DNA from: CAZEDL01 sp964585245
Lineage (GTDB): Bacteria > Patescibacteriota > Patescibacteriia > Magasanikbacterales > GWA2-37-8
DNA length: 8,010 nucleotides
Direction: 5' to 3'
Assembly (NCBI GenBank): GCA_964585245.1
Contig: CAZPCV010000045.1
Location: 1 to 8,010, forward strand
Position 1 is the stretch's first letter, and every line of letters begins with the position of its first letter. Positions 6,297-8,010 of this stretch are shown here, one piece after another. Below the pieces are notes generated by a model that saw only the letters and a list, made by a program, of their open reading frames with translations, did no database searches and had not been told where the DNA came from. The position numbers were made by a program, and so were the translations under genes.

Positions 6297-6336
6297 CATT
6301 AAAACATTAAAGCATGAAAACATTAAAACAATAACC
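6297..6336 (+). repeat. Octamer array, left arm of the S23 cassette
   Basis: Five consecutive 8-bp units read CATTAAAA, CATTAAAG, CATGAAAA, CATTAAAA and CAATAACC. The first four keep the motif and the last is degenerate. The array lies 9 bp beyond the preferred trxA start and supplies its alternative upstream ATGs. It is inverted relative to the array at 6714-6753; the longest perfect shared block is 14 bp (6317-6330 with 6736-6749). Confidence 0.88.
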
Positions 6337-6344
6337 TTAATAAA

Positions 6345-6710
6345 TTAATTATCTAATGATTTATTAAGTGCAGATATTTCTGTCCAGAGCATAGCACCAA
6401 TTTCGTCTATTTGTTTAGAAATTTTTTCATATATTTCTCTAGAAATAAATTCTTCTTGCCAAGAAAAATAAAGCAGATATTTAGTTTCTTTTAATGAACC
6501 GTAAGCGGTTTCTAAAAAATTAAGTTGATTACCCTTTTTAAAACGCGCATACCCTTCAATATAATTTAAAACGATTGAGAGGGCTGCTCGTTTTAATTGG
6601 GAAGTGGTGATATAAATTTCTTCTCTAGGGAAAAAGCGACTTATCTGAAATACCTCATGTACAAATACATCCATTTTAACTTTTAAACGGTCTTTGTAAT
6701 TATTACTCAC
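6345..6710 (-). CDS. Four-helix-bundle (S23 / 23S rRNA intervening-sequence) protein
   Basis: 121 residues, the usual length of the family first found encoded in intervening sequences of 23S rRNA; related bundle proteins include the Avd accessory of diversity-generating retroelements. Seen: a first helix (DVFVHEVFQISRFFP); REEIYITTSQLKRAALSIVLNYIEGYARF, the core family signature of 'Q..RAA.Si..Ni.EG..R'; then FLETAYGSLKETKYLL and a C-terminal helix ending ISALNKS. Molecular function is not established; nucleic-acid binding is suggested for relatives. The start is GTG at 6710; an ATG at 6674 (residue 13) is the alternative, and neither has a Shine-Dalgarno site. Counted lines in the gene are 22-38% GC, well below the adjoining infB and trxA. 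It is flanked by inverted octamer arrays, so it appears to have been inserted between infB and trxA. Confidence 0.92.
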   Translation of the reverse strand: MSNNYKDRLKVKMDVFVHEVFQISRFFPREEIYITTSQLKRAALSIVLNYIEGYARFKKGNQLNFLETAYGSLKETKYLLYFSWQEEFISREIYEKISKQIDEIGAMLWTEISALNKSLDN

Positions 6711-6713
6711 ACT

Positions 6714-6753
6714 AACGGATGTTTTAATGTTCTGGTGTTTTAATGTTTTTATG
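6714..6753 (-). repeat. Octamer array, right arm of the S23 cassette
   Basis: Read on the minus strand from 6753 the 8-bp units are CATAAAAA, CATTAAAA, CACCAGAA, CATTAAAA and CATCCGTT. Two copies are perfect, one near-perfect and two degenerate. The array begins 1 bp after the infB stop codon and ends 3 bp before the GTG start of the S23 gene. It is an inverted match to 6297-6336. Confidence 0.85.
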
Positions 6754-6754
6754 T

Positions 6755-8010
6755 TTACGACAACACCAACTTCTTTTCTTTCTTTTCTTCCTTATACGCT
6801 TCGATAACATCCCCCACTTCCACCTTAATCTTGCCATCAAATTGCACACCACCTTCATGGCCTTCGCGCAGCTCGTTGACCGACTGCTTGCCACTCTGCA
6901 GAGCCGAAAGTTTGCCGGTACCGATAATTTCTTTGTTGCGCTTGACGCGAGCTTTGGCGTCTTTTTGTAATTTGCCTGATTCCACTCGCCCGCCGACAAT
7001 CATAGAATTTTTGTCACTGCGGAAAATCGCTAATACTTTCAGGTTGCCGAGTTCTGTCGTAATCAGTTCCGGGTTAAGCATTTTTTCGAGTTCATCTTTG
7101 ATCTCGTCGAACAGATCATAGATAACCTTGAATTCTTTATACACTACTTGATTTTTGTGAATCATTTCGAATGCCACCGGGGTAGTCGTGACATTAAACG
7201 CGCAAATGGTGGCACCAGCTGTACTCGCGAGTGTGACATCGTCGGCCATAATATTGCCGAGGCCCTTACCCACTACTTTCACACTGGCCTCATCATTTTT
7301 AATACGCTGCAACGAGCCGATGATCGCTTCGAGCGAGCCGAGGGTATCAGCTTTGATTACAACATTCAAAGTTTTTTTGCCTTCTTCTTCGGTGCTGTCG
7401 GTAGCAGGGGCGGCCAGGCTTTTTTCCGCGCCGGTTTGCTGGGTATATTTACTGCGGACATCTACCTGAGTGGCGCTGCCGGCTTTACTCAAATCCAGCA
7501 CGTCACCAACCTGTGGGGCAATTTTGAAGCCCAGAATTCGGACCGGGGTGCTGGGTCCGGCAGCCTTAATCGATTCGCCGCGATAATTTTTTAGCGCACG
7601 GACTTTGCCGTATATTTCACCATTTACTATCAATTGATCATTGATTTTGAGAGTACCGGTTTGTACTAAAATAGTAACGACCGCGCCTTCGCCTTTGTCG
7701 ACGCGCGCCTCGATGACAGTGCCGGCAGCCGGACGATCTGGGTTGGCCTTGATGGTATCTTGGTGCATTTCGGAAACCAAAATCAGCGAATCGAGCAATT
7801 TATCAATATTGGTATTTTTCTTGGCTGAAATTTCGACCATCACGGTGTCGCCACCCCAAGCTTCGGAAATAATATTATGCTGAGACAACTCGCTACGAAC
7901 ACGTTCCGGATCAGCACCGGTTTTATCAATTTTGTTGATAGCTACCACGAACGGTAATTTGGCCGCTTTAATAATGTTTATCGCTTCTATAGTTTGTGGC
8001 TTAATACCAT
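6755..8010 (-). CDS. infB: Translation initiation factor IF-2, 5' part outside window
   Basis: GTPase that places initiator fMet-tRNA on the ribosome. The last 417 residues are visible; the frame is open to the right edge. Seen: a GIKPQTIEAI segment of the G domain; the G4 motif NKID in VVAINKIDKTGADPERV; the G5 region EISAKKNTNIDKLLD; domain II (KGEGAVVTILVQTGTLKINDQLIVNG and following); a linker of low complexity (EKSLAAPATDSTEEEGKK); domain III (VVIKADTLGSLEAI); and the fMet-tRNA-binding C-terminal domain ending LREGHEGGVQFDGKIKVEVGDVIEAYKEE, as expected for IF-2. The N-terminal region and the G1-G3 motifs are off the edge. In many bacteria rbfA follows infB; here an S23 cassette and then trxA follow. 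A short lysine-rich tail (KEEKKEKKLVLS) precedes the stop, which touches the repeat array. Confidence 0.97.
   Translation of the reverse strand, partial: GIKPQTIEAINIIKAAKLPFVVAINKIDKTGADPERVRSELSQHNIISEAWGGDTVMVEISAKKNTNIDKLLDSLILVSEMHQDTIKANPDRPAAGTVIEARVDKGEGAVVTILVQTGTLKINDQLIVNGEIYGKVRALKNYRGESIKAAGPSTPVRILGFKIAPQVGDVLDLSKAGSATQVDVRSKYTQQTGAEKSLAAPATDSTEEEGKKTLNVVIKADTLGSLEAIIGSLQRIKNDEASVKVVGKGLGNIMADDVTLASTAGATICAFNVTTTPVAFEMIHKNQVVYKEFKVIYDLFDEIKDELEKMLNPELITTELGNLKVLAIFRSDKNSMIVGGRVESGKLQKDAKARVKRNKEIIGTGKLSALQSGKQSVNELREGHEGGVQFDGKIKVEVGDVIEAYKEEKKEKKLVLS

Larger units (their letters stand above)
6297..6753. mobile_element. Putative S23 cassette bounded by inverted octamer arrays
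   Basis: A 457-bp unit made of inverted arrays of CATTAAAA at both ends and one AT-rich four-helix-bundle gene between them. Its boundaries coincide with the infB stop codon and the trxA start. No transposase, integrase or target-site duplication is visible. The arrangement resembles the intervening sequences of 23S rRNA genes, where the S23 ORF is enclosed by pairing ends, but here it lies between protein genes. Mobility is inferred, not shown. Confidence 0.55.

Noticed and set aside
6831..7594. Several plus-strand open frames of 90-150 codons opposite infB
   Set aside because: They mirror the well-conserved IF-2 frame and show no domain, start signal or promoter.

Overview
This window looks like chromosomal DNA from a small-genome bacterium, most plausibly of the Candidate Phyla Radiation (Patescibacteria, Parcubacteria-like). 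That assignment is an inference. It rests on the LeuRS sequence style (a SRQRYWG core and a DTMPNWAGSSWYFL segment), a stand-alone four-helix-bundle (S23) gene in a housekeeping cluster, near-absence of Shine-Dalgarno sites, and moderate GC with AT-rich inserted patches. No rRNA, tRNA, CRISPR array or classical transposase was seen.

Layout: almost everything is on the minus strand. Reading in the direction of transcription (right to left), the window holds the 3' part of infB (translation initiation factor IF-2, entering from the right edge), an S23/four-helix-bundle gene, trxA (thioredoxin), a DUF4349 membrane protein, gdhA (glutamate dehydrogenase family), mutM (formamidopyrimidine-DNA glycosylase), a 3' remnant of an inositol-monophosphatase-family gene, and finally leuS (leucyl-tRNA synthetase), which runs off the left edge. 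The only plus-strand gene is a 44-codon ORF for a predicted single-pass membrane peptide at 2271-2405. It has its own consensus promoter, a strong Shine-Dalgarno site and a perfect 18-bp intrinsic terminator. Its promoter is back-to-back with a plausible leuS promoter, and the two share one -35 element.

The most interesting material is inserted sequence. (1) The LeuRS editing (CP1) domain carries a complete Nudix hydrolase domain with an intact Nudix box, in a stretch clearly lower in GC than the rest of leuS. (2) A tandem heptamer (GAACAAG on the coding strand) is inserted in frame just after a CxxC motif of the same LeuRS. (3) The S23 gene is bracketed by two inverted arrays of an 8-bp unit (CATTAAAA) that abut the infB stop codon and the trxA start, so it looks like a small mobile cassette dropped between two tightly packed genes. 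(4) Between gdhA and mutM there is a pair of inverted arrays of a 7-bp unit (AGCGATA-like) with only 18 nt between them. This has the same architecture as the S23 cassette but no gene inside. Together these suggest a family of elements built from short inverted tandem arrays, some carrying an S23 gene. The family is a hypothesis from this window alone.

Functionally the genes are ordinary housekeeping ones: translation (infB, leuS), redox (trxA), amino-acid metabolism (gdhA), oxidative DNA repair (mutM) and an envelope protein of unknown role (DUF4349). Apart from the 4-nt spacing of trxA and DUF4349, there is no strong sign that they form one functional system.
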